Shown: in pieces, positions 1 through 7,099 of the stretch
How positions within the stretch are numbered: position 1 is the stretch's first letter
How the letters are laid out: the number at the start of each line of letters is the position of its first letter
Source: an uncultured Bdellovibrionales bacterium
Lineage (GTDB): Bacteria > Bdellovibrionota > Bdellovibrionia > Bdellovibrionales > JAMPXM01
NCBI GenBank assembly: GCA_937927435.1
Contig: CALBDW010000005.1
Span: 1 to 30,363, forward strand
Length of the DNA: 30,363 nt
Direction: 5' to 3'
Position numbers and translations under genes: made by a program
Notes under the pieces: generated by a model
The model's input: the letters and a program-made list of their open reading frames with translations, nothing else
What the model was told of the DNA's origin: nothing
Databases searched by the model: none

Positions 1-169
1 CGCGATGAAGAGTGTGACGACGCAGGAAAGGATTGTACTTCATCTTTTCCAAGCGTTCCGGATGCGTCTGCGTGTTTTTCGTGGTCGTGTATCGAGACGG
101 CGGCTTGCCTTCTTTGCGAGCTTCGGTGCATTCGAGCGTGATGATTCTGACTTTACCCTTCTTTGCCAT
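1..169 (-). CDS. rpmG: 50S ribosomal protein L33 (partial, 3' end off the window)
   Basis: Reading the minus strand from the ATG at 167-169 gives 56 residues that run off the left edge. They begin MAKKGKVRIITLE, continue with CTEARKEGKPPSRYTTTKN and end at NPFLRRHTLHR, which is the classic L33 pattern over nearly its full length (family about 55 residues). L33 is a small basic protein of the large ribosomal subunit. Only one cysteine (C14) is present, so this is the C-minus, zinc-independent form lacking the paired CxxC motifs. A GAGAGG ribosome site lies just upstream of the start (about 172-178). The stop codon is outside the window. Very sure of identity from motif recall; no alignment was run. 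Confidence 0.95.
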   Translation of the reverse strand, partial: MAKKGKVRIITLECTEARKEGKPPSRYTTTKNTQTHPERLEKMKYNPFLRRHTLHR

Positions 170-249
170 TATCGCCTCTCAAAACTACAAACGTTGCGGA
201 ATGAATGGACATAACACAACTCGGGCCGAGACGGAAGCATTCTTCCAGG

Positions 250-320
250 CAATCTTTGAGATTGTTTCCGTTTTCTCCCGAAAAAGCGTCTGTATCGCTG
301 TAAATATTGGAAAATATTTA
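250..320. repeat. Two inverted repeats in the rpmG-purT divergent gap
   Basis: The 232-base gap between the two divergent genes holds a perfect CAATCT-ttg-AGATTG repeat (250-264) and a perfect AT-only palindrome TAAATATT-ggaa-AATATTTA (301-320) followed on the plus strand by a T-rich run. On the minus strand both would lie upstream of rpmG, the first probably in its leader. They may be regulatory or simply promoter-associated AT-rich DNA; I see no convincing -35/-10 pair on either strand. Confidence 0.4.
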
Positions 321-372
321 TCTTTTTGTCTTTAGAGTGGGGATTGTTTGCGCTTGCGACGCTTTTGACTTC

Positions 373-399
373 GGGCGGGGAGGCGCCCAGAATCGGGCG
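373..399 (+). promoter_or_regulatory. Three-arm GC stem element before purT start
   Basis: GGGCG (373-377), CGCCC (384-388) and GGGCG (395-399) are arranged so that the middle arm can pair with either neighbour, each giving a 5-bp stem with a 6-nt loop. A purine-rich GGGGAGG (377-383), the only good ribosome-site-like sequence, sits in the loop of the first conformer and is freed in the second. The ATG at 402 is 18 nt from it, which is too far unless the second hairpin folds the gap away. Seen directly; function is inference. Confidence 0.3.
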
Positions 400-401
400 A
401 T

Positions 402-1604
402 ATGAAAAAGACGAATCGCCCCCAAGAAACGGAAAAGGTCCGCTTTTCCCGTGCGCTCCTGCTTTTGGGCTCGGGAGAACTCGGCAAGGAATTCACCATT
501 TCAGCGAAGCGACTCGGCCAGCACGTCATTGCCGTCGACCGCTATGCCGGGGCTCCGGCTATGCAGGTCGCCGACGGTTTTGAAGTGATCAATATGCTCG
601 ACGGAAAGGCTCTCGAGCGGATCGTACGGAAGCATAAGCCCGATTTGATTGTGCCGGAGATCGAGGCGATTCGGACCGAGAAATTGAGAGAGTTCGAAAA
701 GCGCGGAATCACGGTGGTACCGACGGCCGAAGCCGCATATTTGACGATGAACCGGCACGCCATCCGTGAAGTGGCGGCTCGCGAACTGAAACTCAAGACG
801 GCACGGTACCTGTACGCTTCGAGTGAAAGGGAGCTTCTGAAGGCTTGTCGCGAAATCGGATTCCCGGCCGTCGTTAAGCCCGTGATGTCCTCCTCGGGGA
901 AGGGGCAGTCGGTCGTTCGGCGCGAAAGCGAAGTCGCAGCGGCCTGGCGCTACGCCTGTGAAGGCGGCCGTGGCGACCAAACGATGGTCATTGTCGAGGA
1001 GTTCATCCGGTTTGATCTCGAGATCACCCTATTAACGGTTCGGCAGCGGAACGGAAAAACGATTTTCGTCGATCCGATCGGGCACCGGCAAGAGAGGGGC
1101 GATTATCAAGAATCATGGATGCCGGCCAGGCTCACGCCGACGCAACTGAAGAAAGCCAAAATGATCGCCAAAAAAGTGACGGACCGTCTGGGCGGCGCCG
1201 GTATTTTCGGTGTCGAGTTTTTCATCGGGAGAAACGGCGAGGTTTATTTCTCCGAACTTTCTCCGCGCCCGCACGACACGGGAATGGTGACGTTGATTTC
1301 GCAGAATCTTTCTGAATTCGATCTCCATGCGCGCGCCATTTTGGGGTTGCCGATTCCTGAGATAAAAACATACGGTCAATCGGCATCCGCCGTGATTTTG
1401 GCCGACGGCGAAATGCCGAAGGTGGATTATCGAGGAGTGGAACGCGCGCTCGCGCTCAAAGAAGTCGACATTCGAATTTTCGGTAAACCAGACGCGAAAA
1501 AATATCGTCGTATGGGAGTTGCGCTCGTCCGGGCCAAAACGGTCGATGAAGCGAGGAGGTTAGCGAGAAAAGCCGTTGCGATGGTGAAGGTTGTTCGGCA
1601 ATAA
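402..1604 (+). CDS. purT: Formate-dependent phosphoribosylglycinamide formyltransferase PurT
   Basis: This 400-residue protein is an ATP-grasp enzyme predicted to make formyl-GAR from GAR, formate and ATP, the third step of purine synthesis, in the cytosol. It starts with a nucleotide-fold strand and glycine loop (LLLLGSGELGKE, residues 19-30), then IVPEIEAIRTE, an ATP-binding VVKPVMSSSGKGQSVV segment (about 157-172) and the family signature SELSPRPHDTGMVT (about 284-297), which contains Mg/ATP-ligating residues. The length matches the family (about 390). PurT is a formate-using alternative to the folate-dependent PurN. The start codon has no close ribosome site; see the stem element just upstream. 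No operon partner is obvious: the next gene on the same strand is a small doubtful ORF 127 bases later. Confidence 0.95.
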   Translation: MKKTNRPQETEKVRFSRALLLLGSGELGKEFTISAKRLGQHVIAVDRYAGAPAMQVADGFEVINMLDGKALERIVRKHKPDLIVPEIEAIRTEKLREFEKRGITVVPTAEAAYLTMNRHAIREVAARELKLKTARYLYASSERELLKACREIGFPAVVKPVMSSSGKGQSVVRRESEVAAAWRYACEGGRGDQTMVIVEEFIRFDLEITLLTVRQRNGKTIFVDPIGHRQERGDYQESWMPARLTPTQLKKAKMIAKKVTDRLGGAGIFGVEFFIGRNGEVYFSELSPRPHDTGMVTLISQNLSEFDLHARAILGLPIPEIKTYGQSASAVILADGEMPKVDYRGVERALALKEVDIRIFGKPDAKKYRRMGVALVRAKTVDEARRLARKAVAMVKVVRQ

Positions 1605-1731
1605 AACGGACGCCCGTCGCGATGGAGCTCATAAGGGTGGTGACGACTTTTCTGTGATTTCACATTCTCCGCACACTTCTCAGGCTGATTTTCGATTAAT
1701 AAGAAGCTGCGAACCTTGAGGAGTCTGAGAG

Positions 1732-1926
1732 GTGGAAGAGAAGAAGAAATATGCGAAGAAGAGGGAAGAAGAATTAAAAACGAGCGACCTCACAGTTCGC
1801 TTGCGTGAGCAAGAGAAAAAACATAGCGCAAGTGTCACAGGACCGGGTGAAACCAGTGTGACGGTCGTTGAACCGCCGCTTTCCGCGGGAAAGTCACAAC
1901 GGTCCCAATCCCATGACTTCGGCTAA
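1732..1926 (+). CDS. Possible small charged protein
   Basis: A GTG-started 64-codon frame preceded by a strong GAGGAG (1718-1723) at 8 nt. The first half is dominated by Lys/Glu (MEEKKKYAKKREEEL) and probably forms a short helix; the second half is Ser/Thr/Pro-rich. It overlaps the 3' end of the convergent flavin oxidoreductase gene by 33 bases. I do not recognise it. The ribosome site is the main support; against it are the short length, GTG start and overlap. Could be a chance frame. Confidence 0.35.
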   Translation: MEEKKKYAKKREEELKTSDLTVRLREQEKKHSASVTGPGETSVTVVEPPLSAGKSQRSQSHDFG

Positions 1927-2886
1927 AATTTCAAAGGATTTGAAACGGGCCTCGCGGTCGTAGATCGCGGTGACCACGATGATTTCATCGGCTTGCGTTT
2001 TCGCGATGAGATCGTCGATCCCTTTCTTCACCATCGCGGGTGAGCCGACGACCGAATAGGTGAGCATGTGGCTCGCGAGCCGCTTTTCCGCCGGCGTCCA
2101 AAATTTTTCGATGTCGTCGATCGGCGGAGGATAATAACCGATGCGGCCGCGGACGAGACCCGCGAACGCCTGTTGCACGGTTGTGAACAGATGGCGTGCT
2201 TCTTCATCCGTCTCCGCCGCCACGACGTTGAGGCCGATCATGACGTACGGCTTTTGTGCTTGCTCCGATGGATGGAACCGGCGGCGGTAGATATCGATCG
2301 CTTCAAACAGCGCATCGGGAGCGAAGTGCGAGGCGAAGGCATAGGGGAGGCCCAAATCGGCAGCGAGATGCGCGCCGAAGGTGCTCGAACCTAGAATCCA
2401 GAGCGGTACTTTGGTTCCGGCGCCCGGTGTGGCCTTAATAGTCTGACCCGGTTGGGCGGGAGCCAAGTAGGCCTGCAGCTCCAGCACGTCTTGTGGAAAA
2501 TGATCGGCAGCGGATGGATCGCGTCGGAGCGCCCGAAGTGTTTTCATGTCTGTTCCGGGCGCGCGACCGAGTCCCAAGTCGATTCGTCCCGGATACAGAC
2601 TTTCAAGTGTTCCGAATTGTTCCGCGATCACGAGCGGCGAATGGTTCGGAAGCATGATACCGCCCGCTCCGACCCGGATCTTGGATGTTCCGCCCGCAAG
2701 AAAGCCGATCACAACGGATGTCGCCGCGCTGGCGATGGCCGTCGTGTTGTGGTGTTCCGCGACCCAAATACGCTTGTAGCCGAGACGTTCCGCGTGACGG
2801 GCGAGTTCAAGACTCTCGTAAAGAGCGGTACGAGGAGAACTCCCTTCGTAGATGGGGACAAGATCCAAAATGGAGACCGGACGCAT
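1894..2886 (-). CDS. LLM-class flavin-dependent oxidoreductase (luciferase-like, YhbW-type)
   Basis: A 330-residue protein of the bacterial-luciferase-like monooxygenase family, a TIM-barrel enzyme normally using reduced FMN. It shows SILDLVPI at the N-terminus, ERLGYKRIWVAEHHNTTAIASAATSV (about 34-59), IRVGAGGIMLPNHSPLVIAEQFGTLESLYPGRIDLGLGRAPG (about 70-110) and the C-terminal VVGSPAMVKKGIDDL helix. These fit the single-subunit MsnO8/YhbW subgroup, about 330 residues long. The substrate cannot be told from sequence. It is the second gene of an operon: its ATG lies 5 bases after the stop of the XRE regulator, so it is probably under that regulator's control. The 3' end meets a small doubtful ORF on the opposite strand. 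Confidence 0.88.
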   Translation of the reverse strand: MRPVSILDLVPIYEGSSPRTALYESLELARHAERLGYKRIWVAEHHNTTAIASAATSVVIGFLAGGTSKIRVGAGGIMLPNHSPLVIAEQFGTLESLYPGRIDLGLGRAPGTDMKTLRALRRDPSAADHFPQDVLELQAYLAPAQPGQTIKATPGAGTKVPLWILGSSTFGAHLAADLGLPYAFASHFAPDALFEAIDIYRRRFHPSEQAQKPYVMIGLNVVAAETDEEARHLFTTVQQAFAGLVRGRIGYYPPPIDDIEKFWTPAEKRLASHMLTYSVVGSPAMVKKGIDDLIAKTQADEIIVVTAIYDREARFKSFEILAEVMGLGPL

Positions 2887-2891
2887 AAACG

Positions 2892-3284
2892 TTATTTCGA
2901 ACCCGCAAGCAAGATGGCCTCAACACGTTTTTTCTGTTCGCCATCGGCCATTTCGTACGCGAGCAGAATTTGCGCGGATTTTGATAGCTTAGCGCCTTCG
3001 TAGGAAGCCTTAGGGGCCGAAACGGTCCGGATAGTTTCGCTCGAGTCGAGCGGTTTCAGTAACTCCCACGGTTCGATCGCCAACGCGCTTGCGATCGCAT
3101 CCAAGTTATCTGATCGCGGCCAGCGCTTTCCGGTTTCGAACATTTTGATAGCGCCAACCGACAAACCGGCCTTCTCCGCAAGCACCGCTTGTGACCAATT
3201 TCGCTCGGCGCGAAGACGTCGCAAGTTATTTTGAAGTAACGAAAAGCTCGATTTGGACCGCATGCGTATGTGCCATCGTACCAC
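2892..3284 (-). CDS. XRE-family HTH transcriptional regulator
   Basis: A cytosolic DNA-binding protein of 130 residues. An HTH_3/Cro-CI domain spans roughly residues 15-75: NNLRRLRAERNWSQAVLAEKAGLSVGAIKMFETGKRWP, then a last helix ending AIEPWELL. The C-terminal 55 residues (ending KRVEAILLAGSK) are unassigned, perhaps for dimerisation. The open frame extends upstream to 3395, but I chose the GTG at 3282-3284 because AAGGAG lies exactly 7 nt ahead (3292-3297) and because the operator-like palindrome at 3313-3342 would otherwise fall inside the coding region. An ATG at 3263 is a second alternative. It precedes the flavin oxidoreductase gene by 5 bases and is likely an autoregulator of that pair. 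Confidence 0.82.
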   Translation of the reverse strand: MVRWHIRMRSKSSFSLLQNNLRRLRAERNWSQAVLAEKAGLSVGAIKMFETGKRWPRSDNLDAIASALAIEPWELLKPLDSSETIRTVSAPKASYEGAKLSKSAQILLAYEMADGEQKKRVEAILLAGSK

Positions 3285-3308
3285 TGGCCCACTCCTTAGT
3301 CGGTCCAC

Positions 3309-3342
3309 GATATGTGACTTAATTGTGTAGAAAGTCACAATT
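3309..3342 (-). promoter_or_regulatory. Candidate operator/promoter of the XRE-oxidoreductase operon
   Basis: TGTGACTT (3313-3320) and AAGTCACA (3332-3339) form a perfect 8-bp inverted repeat with centres 19 bp apart. AATTGTG (3321-3327) and CACAATT (3336-3342) form a second, interleaved 7-bp inverted repeat. On the minus strand a TTGTGA (-35-like, 3335-3340) and TCACAT (-10-like, 3312-3317) spaced 17 bp overlap both repeats. The GTG start of the regulator is about 30 bases downstream, as expected for an autorepressor site. A divergent effect on the barrel gene at 3438 is possible. Sequence seen; role inferred. Confidence 0.5.
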
Positions 3343-3437
3343 TGTTTCCTTGGAGCTCCGTTTAGGGGACGGACTAACGGCCGGCGATCGATCATGTCTA
3401 CCCTTGTCCGCTGACCAGCCGTCTAAGTCCAGGTTAA

Positions 3438-4193
3438 GTGTTTCTGGCTATTTTCCGAAGCAAATATAAATATAATTTATCTCGCAGGCTCCACATCAAT
3501 TTCATCGCGGCAATCGTCTCACTGTTGGTGCTCGTCCTGTCCCTTAACGCCGCTCGCGCGCAAGAGGAACACGCTGAAACGAAAGCGGAAGAAGCGGCAG
3601 CTCAGTCCGAAGAAGGTGTCGGGGAATCTCGGCAGGCTCCCGAAAGTCAGCCAGCCGAACCGCAACTTGCTGAGAAAAAACAGCTTCGCAAGCGAACTCA
3701 CAACATCTCGGTATCCTACAACCACTCGAATATACGGACGGAAGCGGTCGGTGCCGAGTCTGAAAATGCGGTAACGATGGTACGTGCCTCGTATGGCTAC
3801 GAATTTGGATATTTTCAGCCGATGATTGGCTTTTCCAGCGTTATGGTGGGGGATCGAAAATCCACCAATGAAACCACGTTGGGCAGTTTTTCGGTGGGCG
3901 CCAGAATCAACTTTCTCGAGAACAAACCGGGCCACGACGTGATTCCGTATGCGGGGATTGAGTTCGGGTCTCTTTACGGGCGTGAAGATACGAACAACCA
4001 ATCAGCGTCTCTTCTTGGAGTCATTGCTTCTCTAGGTTTGGGTCTTGATTGGTACCCGCTCGGTGAGATTTTCGCTTTCAGAGGCACTCTTTACTACATG
4101 AGCGGCAGCGGAACTCTTAGCGGCTTAGGTACTTCCACGATCATCAATTTGCATGGCGCAAGTCTTGCGGTCGGTTATGTCTTTTCGTTTTGA
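3438..4193 (+). CDS. Outer-membrane beta-barrel-like protein with acidic linker
   Basis: A 251-residue predicted envelope protein. After a long basic N-region there is a hydrophobic core (about residues 23-40, IAAIVSLLVLVLSLNA) with a signal-peptidase site around AARA-QEE. Then comes a Glu/Ala/Gln-rich low-complexity stretch (about 43-80), and from about 85 onward alternating polar/aromatic strands (ISVSYNHSNIR, VRASYGYEFGYFQPMIGFS, FAFRGTLYYMSGSG) ending VGYVFSF, with the C-terminal Phe typical of BAM substrates. This resembles small OmpW/opacity-type barrels, but I cannot name a family. The GTG at 3438 is the first start in the frame and has only a weak ribosome site, so the exact start is uncertain. 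It stands alone, divergent from the XRE operon. Confidence 0.65.
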   Translation: MFLAIFRSKYKYNLSRRLHINFIAAIVSLLVLVLSLNAARAQEEHAETKAEEAAAQSEEGVGESRQAPESQPAEPQLAEKKQLRKRTHNISVSYNHSNIRTEAVGAESENAVTMVRASYGYEFGYFQPMIGFSSVMVGDRKSTNETTLGSFSVGARINFLENKPGHDVIPYAGIEFGSLYGREDTNNQSASLLGVIASLGLGLDWYPLGEIFAFRGTLYYMSGSGTLSGLGTSTIINLHGASLAVGYVFSF

Positions 4194-4624
4194 TGGATGG
4201 TTTCGTTCGTGACGTCAGTCGCCGTTCGCGCAATAAACTGGCACACTTCCGTGGTGATGGCGCTAAATAGTGGAAATGGCGTCGCTTTGTGAACATTAAC
4301 GGTTCATCCCCACGATTGTGAGCCAGTTTTTCATCTTTACGCTCCAGTCTTGCTCAGTGTGGCCTCAAGGGATGGCGAACGGGGCGAATTTCCCGGACTC
4401 CTCGTTCCAGCGGTTTTTTGTTGATGCGATCACGAATGCCTCGATCGGCTCCGAAAGTGCGTTGAAGCGTCTCGACTGTGATTTGGGGTCACCGCACTTT
4501 ATCTTTTTCCGTCACAAGTCAATCAGAAGCGTTTATGTATCAGCCGGCGGACTTCCACTGGCATATCCGTTGCTGTTTAGCCGGAGACTGAGATTGGGCG
4601 CTCGAAGCCACGTGGAGGTCTTCA
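4194..4624. other. 431-base gap without a supported gene
   Basis: No frame here carries a recognisable protein or a good ribosome site. A plus-strand open frame from 4318 runs through the gap into 4893, but it overlaps the real secreted-protein gene in another frame and has no family features. The promoter for the tandem paralogue pair downstream should lie here; I cannot point to a convincing -35/-10 pair. A short TGAAC/GTTCA repeat near 4291-4309 is too weak to interpret. Confidence 0.5.
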
Positions 4625-5116
4625 ATGGTGCGTCTTTGTGTGATTCTATGCGGAATATCATTATTGCTTGGGCTTTCGCCCGCGGCATTCGCCGAGTCAT
4701 CGGAGCGGGAGGTTTCTCCGAACCACAGTTCATGCGCTCCTGTTTACACGATCGAATTGACGGGACCTCGGTCGTTTTCGAACGGAGACACGCCTCGGTT
4801 TCAGATTCTCGTGCGCAATCTGACGAACTGTCCGATCGTCAATCTCACGGTCGTTTACTTTTTCCCGAATATAGGTACGGACGATCCGATTGATTTCAAT
4901 CCAAATCCGCAGTTCGGCACTCTTGATCTCGATCCGACGACTCATATGTGGTCGGCGCTATCAGCGCCTCCGAATGAAGTTTTAATCGTCACTCATACGC
5001 CGACGATCACATTTTCGAATGCCGCGAATATGGTTTCAAGGGCATGCGCGTATTCGCTGAACGGGCCGCCTGTCTGCTCGGATTTAAAGTTCTCGGTCAA
5101 TCCGCCGGTGCCGTAA
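4625..5116 (+). CDS. Secreted cysteine-conserved protein, paralogue A
   Basis: A 163-residue predicted exported protein. The signal peptide is clear (hydrophobic core LCVILCGISLLLGLSPA, cleavage after AFA near residue 23). The mature part has four cysteines (C37, C69, C141, C151) and a single beta-sandwich-like domain with VRNLTNCPIVNLTVVYFFP, resembling DUF11/CARDB-type folds in which V-x-N-L strands alternate. Family not recognised. GGAGG (4614-4618) sits 6 nt before the ATG. Downstream at 22 bases is a paralogue with identical cysteine spacing, so the two probably form one transcript. Likely acts in the periplasm or outside the cell, with two disulfides (inference). Confidence 0.8.
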   Translation: MVRLCVILCGISLLLGLSPAAFAESSEREVSPNHSSCAPVYTIELTGPRSFSNGDTPRFQILVRNLTNCPIVNLTVVYFFPNIGTDDPIDFNPNPQFGTLDLDPTTHMWSALSAPPNEVLIVTHTPTITFSNAANMVSRACAYSLNGPPVCSDLKFSVNPPVP

Positions 5117-5138
5117 TCGCAGCGTTTGGAGGTTTCCC

Positions 5139-5660
5139 ATGAGACGCTTAGGACAATTTTGTTCGGCTTTCGTTTTTATGTTCATGCTTTCGCACATAGC
5201 TTCTTCCGAAGCATACGGGCGGGTGGTGGCCTCGAAGGCTGTCGGGTCTTGTGTTCCGATTTACTCTCTGGAGTTAACCGGGCCGCGCGCCGTCCGCACG
5301 GGAGAGGACGTTAAATTTGAAATCAAAGTGCGCAATCTGAGCGATTGCCCGATTACCAATCTCACGGTTACCTATTTCTTTCCTGATATCGCGACGGTTG
5401 AGCCCGGGAACTTTACGCCGTCTCCCAATTTCATCACGGGCCTGAACGTGACAAGGCGGTTCTCCTGGCCTTACTTGGAAGCTCCCCCGCGCGGTGTGGC
5501 CACCATCGTTCAGACGGTGAAGATTACAGCGACGCAGTCGATGAACATGGTCTCGAGAGCCTGCGCCATCTCGGTCAACGGGCCTCCGTTTTGCGTGGAT
5601 TGGAGATATGCCGTGAACCCACCGGTGCCGTTTGAGAGCGATGGTCGATTGGTGAACTGA
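5139..5660 (+). CDS. Secreted cysteine-conserved protein, paralogue B
   Basis: A 173-residue tandem paralogue of the preceding gene. The signal peptide has core FCSAFVFMFMLSHIASS. The mature domain repeats the same landmarks: SCVPIYSLELTGPR, VRNLSDCPITNLTVTYFFPDI, NMVSRACAISVNGPPFC and VNPPVP. Cysteines are at 38, 70, 142 and 152, giving spacings of 32, 72 and 10 residues, exactly as in paralogue A. It carries an extra C-terminal tail (FESDGRLVN). GGAGG (5128-5132) lies 6 nt upstream of the ATG, the same arrangement as its neighbour, suggesting the duplication included the ribosome site. Function unknown; probably a disulfide-stabilised envelope protein. The gene converges on tRNA-Val, 26 bases after its stop. 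Confidence 0.8.
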   Translation: MRRLGQFCSAFVFMFMLSHIASSEAYGRVVASKAVGSCVPIYSLELTGPRAVRTGEDVKFEIKVRNLSDCPITNLTVTYFFPDIATVEPGNFTPSPNFITGLNVTRRFSWPYLEAPPRGVATIVQTVKITATQSMNMVSRACAISVNGPPFCVDWRYAVNPPVPFESDGRLVN

Positions 5661-5686
5661 GCACTCTTAAAATTCTGGCGCGAAGG

Positions 5687-5761
5687 TGGTGCGAACGACA
5701 GGGATCGAACCTGTGACCCCACCCGTGTGAAGGGTGTGCTCTACCGCTGAGCTACGTTCGC
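5687..5761 (-). tRNA. tRNA-Val (anticodon CAC)
   Basis: The minus strand folds into a complete cloverleaf of 75 nt including an encoded CCA. The acceptor stem is GCGAACG/CGTTCGC, the D arm GCTC/GAGC, the anticodon stem CACCC/GGGTG with loop TTCACAC (anticodon CAC, reading GUG), the variable loop GGGTC, and the T arm ACAGG-TTCGATC-CCTGT; the discriminator is A. All stems pair perfectly. Many bacteria, E. coli among them, lack a dedicated CAC valine tRNA and read GUG with a modified UAC anticodon. No terminator is evident downstream. Confidence 0.96.
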
Positions 5762-5844
5762 ATTCAAATGTGCTGGTTTTTGAGGTTCGGCGCGATTTTT
5801 CCGGTAAATGGAAAGCGCACCGTGGGACGGGTATCCTATTAAAA

Positions 5845-5856
5845 CTATCCGGATAG
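5845..5856. promoter_or_regulatory. 12-bp palindrome between tRNA-Val and cysQ
   Basis: CTATCCGGATAG is a perfect palindrome. A partial copy of its half-site (TATCC) occurs about 13 bp upstream in GGTATCCTATT. It lies 76 bases before the cysQ start and 84 bases from the tRNA 5' end, so it could be an operator for either. No regulator is identifiable. The remainder of this 150-base gap shows nothing else I can support. Confidence 0.3.
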
Positions 5857-5931
5857 GGCAAGCGCGGATTTCGGCTTTCGGCTTGGTTTTCGACGGCGAT
5901 CTATGTCAACATGGCCGGTGGAGGAAGCCGA

Positions 5932-6708
5932 ATGCTTGAGGAAATCCGCCAACTTGCGATCCAAGCCGGGCAAGAGATCATGAAGATCTATCGCGCGGGC
6001 GATTGGACGGTGACCGCAAAAGGGGACCATTCGCCTTTGACGCAAGCGGATCTTGCGGCAAACGCCATCCTCCTTTCGGGCTTAAAAAAACTCACGTCGG
6101 AACCCATCGTATCCGAAGAAAGCGATCCCTTAAATGTCGAAGTCGGTTCGCGTTTTTGGCTCGTCGACCCGCTTGACGGTACTCGGGATTTCGTTGCTCG
6201 ACTCGACACCTTTGTCATCTGTATTGCTCGGGTTGAGAATGGTTATCCGGTTTTTGGCCTCATTCATCAGCCCGTAACCGGCGAAACATGGTGGGCGGAA
6301 AAGGACAAAGGAGCGTTCGGCCCTCAGGGGCAGCGCCTCATCAATCGCGTGACGCGGCGGGATTTGATCGCGGCGGGCTCGCGTTCCATGCCTTCGGAGA
6401 GGATGCAGGCGCTTTATAAACGTTTCTCCATTAAAGAAGTGAGGCGTTACGGATCGGCGCTGAAATTTTGTCGACTAGCCGAAGGAGATGTTGATCTTTA
6501 TCCACGTTTCGGGCCCACAAACGAGTGGGATACAGCGGCCGGCCAAATCATTGCTGAGGAGGCGGGCTGTAAGGTCGTCGACTTGAAGACGGGGGAGCGG
6601 CTTAAGTATGGAAAGCCCGACTTTGAGAACCGCGGTGGGTTTATGGCGTCGCGGGCCGAACTCGATCTCGTCACTCCTTTGGTCGAAGCGGGCATCATCA
6701 AGCGGTAA
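5932..6708 (+). CDS. cysQ: 3'(2'),5'-bisphosphate nucleotidase CysQ (inositol monophosphatase family)
   Basis: A 258-residue Mg-dependent phosphatase predicted to dephosphorylate PAP to AMP, clearing the by-product of sulfate assimilation and phosphopantetheine transfer. The inositol-monophosphatase signatures are intact: TQAD (D40), VSEES (E63), WLVDPLDGTRDF (D79, D82) and the C-terminal NEWDTAAGQ (D200). The length agrees with CysQ (about 250). An ATG 21 bases upstream (5911) is in frame, but GGAGG at 5920-5924 lies 7 nt before the ATG at 5932, so that is the likely start. The MazG-like gene follows after 14 bases, forming an operon. PAP is also a substrate of the NrnA protein encoded at 9.6-10.6 kb, so the window holds two PAP-clearing candidates. 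Confidence 0.9.
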   Translation: MLEEIRQLAIQAGQEIMKIYRAGDWTVTAKGDHSPLTQADLAANAILLSGLKKLTSEPIVSEESDPLNVEVGSRFWLVDPLDGTRDFVARLDTFVICIARVENGYPVFGLIHQPVTGETWWAEKDKGAFGPQGQRLINRVTRRDLIAAGSRSMPSERMQALYKRFSIKEVRRYGSALKFCRLAEGDVDLYPRFGPTNEWDTAAGQIIAEEAGCKVVDLKTGERLKYGKPDFENRGGFMASRAELDLVTPLVEAGIIKR

Positions 6709-6722
6709 TAAGAGGAGCGGCA

Positions 6723-7088
6723 ATGAAAACTCAAACGTCCGGAATTGAGGAGCTGATCGGCGAGGTCAACGCATTTTGCGAAGCCCGGGATTGGGATCAG
6801 TTTCATAACATCAAAGATCTCGCGATCGGTGTTGCGACCGAGGGCGCGGAACTCTTGGAGCTATTCCGTTTTCGTTCATTGGGCGAGTGTGATGCCCTTG
6901 TTCGGGATCCCGTCAAGCGTGAATCCTTGGAAGATGAATTGGCGGACGTTTTCTTTTTCCTGCTTCGGATCGCAGGTCGTTACGACATCGATCTTCCCGG
7001 TGCTTTGCGGGCGAAAATGAAAAAGAACGCCGCGAAATATCCGGTTGAAAAGGCTCGCGGAAGTAATCGCAAGTACAACGAATTTTGA
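6723..7088 (+). CDS. MazG-like nucleotide pyrophosphohydrolase
   Basis: A 121-residue all-alpha NTP pyrophosphohydrolase of the MazG/RS21-C6 (dCTPase-like) group, predicted to hydrolyse non-canonical or excess (d)NTPs to NMP and pyrophosphate. The metal-binding pattern is visible as EGAE (E40, E43) followed by EDELADVFFFLLRIA (E72, D75), with DWDQFHNIKDLAIGVATE leading into the first helix as in the RS21-C6 subgroup. The size fits the single-domain form (about 110-120). GAGGAG precedes the ATG by about 5 nt. It lies 14 bases after cysQ, so both are probably co-transcribed as a small nucleotide-housekeeping unit. It converges with gloB, with 11 bases between the stops. Confidence 0.88.
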   Translation: MKTQTSGIEELIGEVNAFCEARDWDQFHNIKDLAIGVATEGAELLELFRFRSLGECDALVRDPVKRESLEDELADVFFFLLRIAGRYDIDLPGALRAKMKKNAAKYPVEKARGSNRKYNEF

Positions 7089-7099
7089 ACGGAGAGAGT

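Noticed and set aside
501..980. 159-codon minus-strand open frame inside purT
   Set aside because: Fully antisense to a clear PurT gene; sequence has no family features and reflects the codon bias of the true strand.
1879..1893. CTTTCC-GCG-GGAAAG hairpin near the 3' ends of two convergent genes
   Set aside because: Short stem without a following T-run on either strand, so not called as a terminator.
4318..4893. 191-codon plus-strand open frame
   Set aside because: Overlaps the secreted paralogue in another frame, lacks a ribosome site and recognisable domains.
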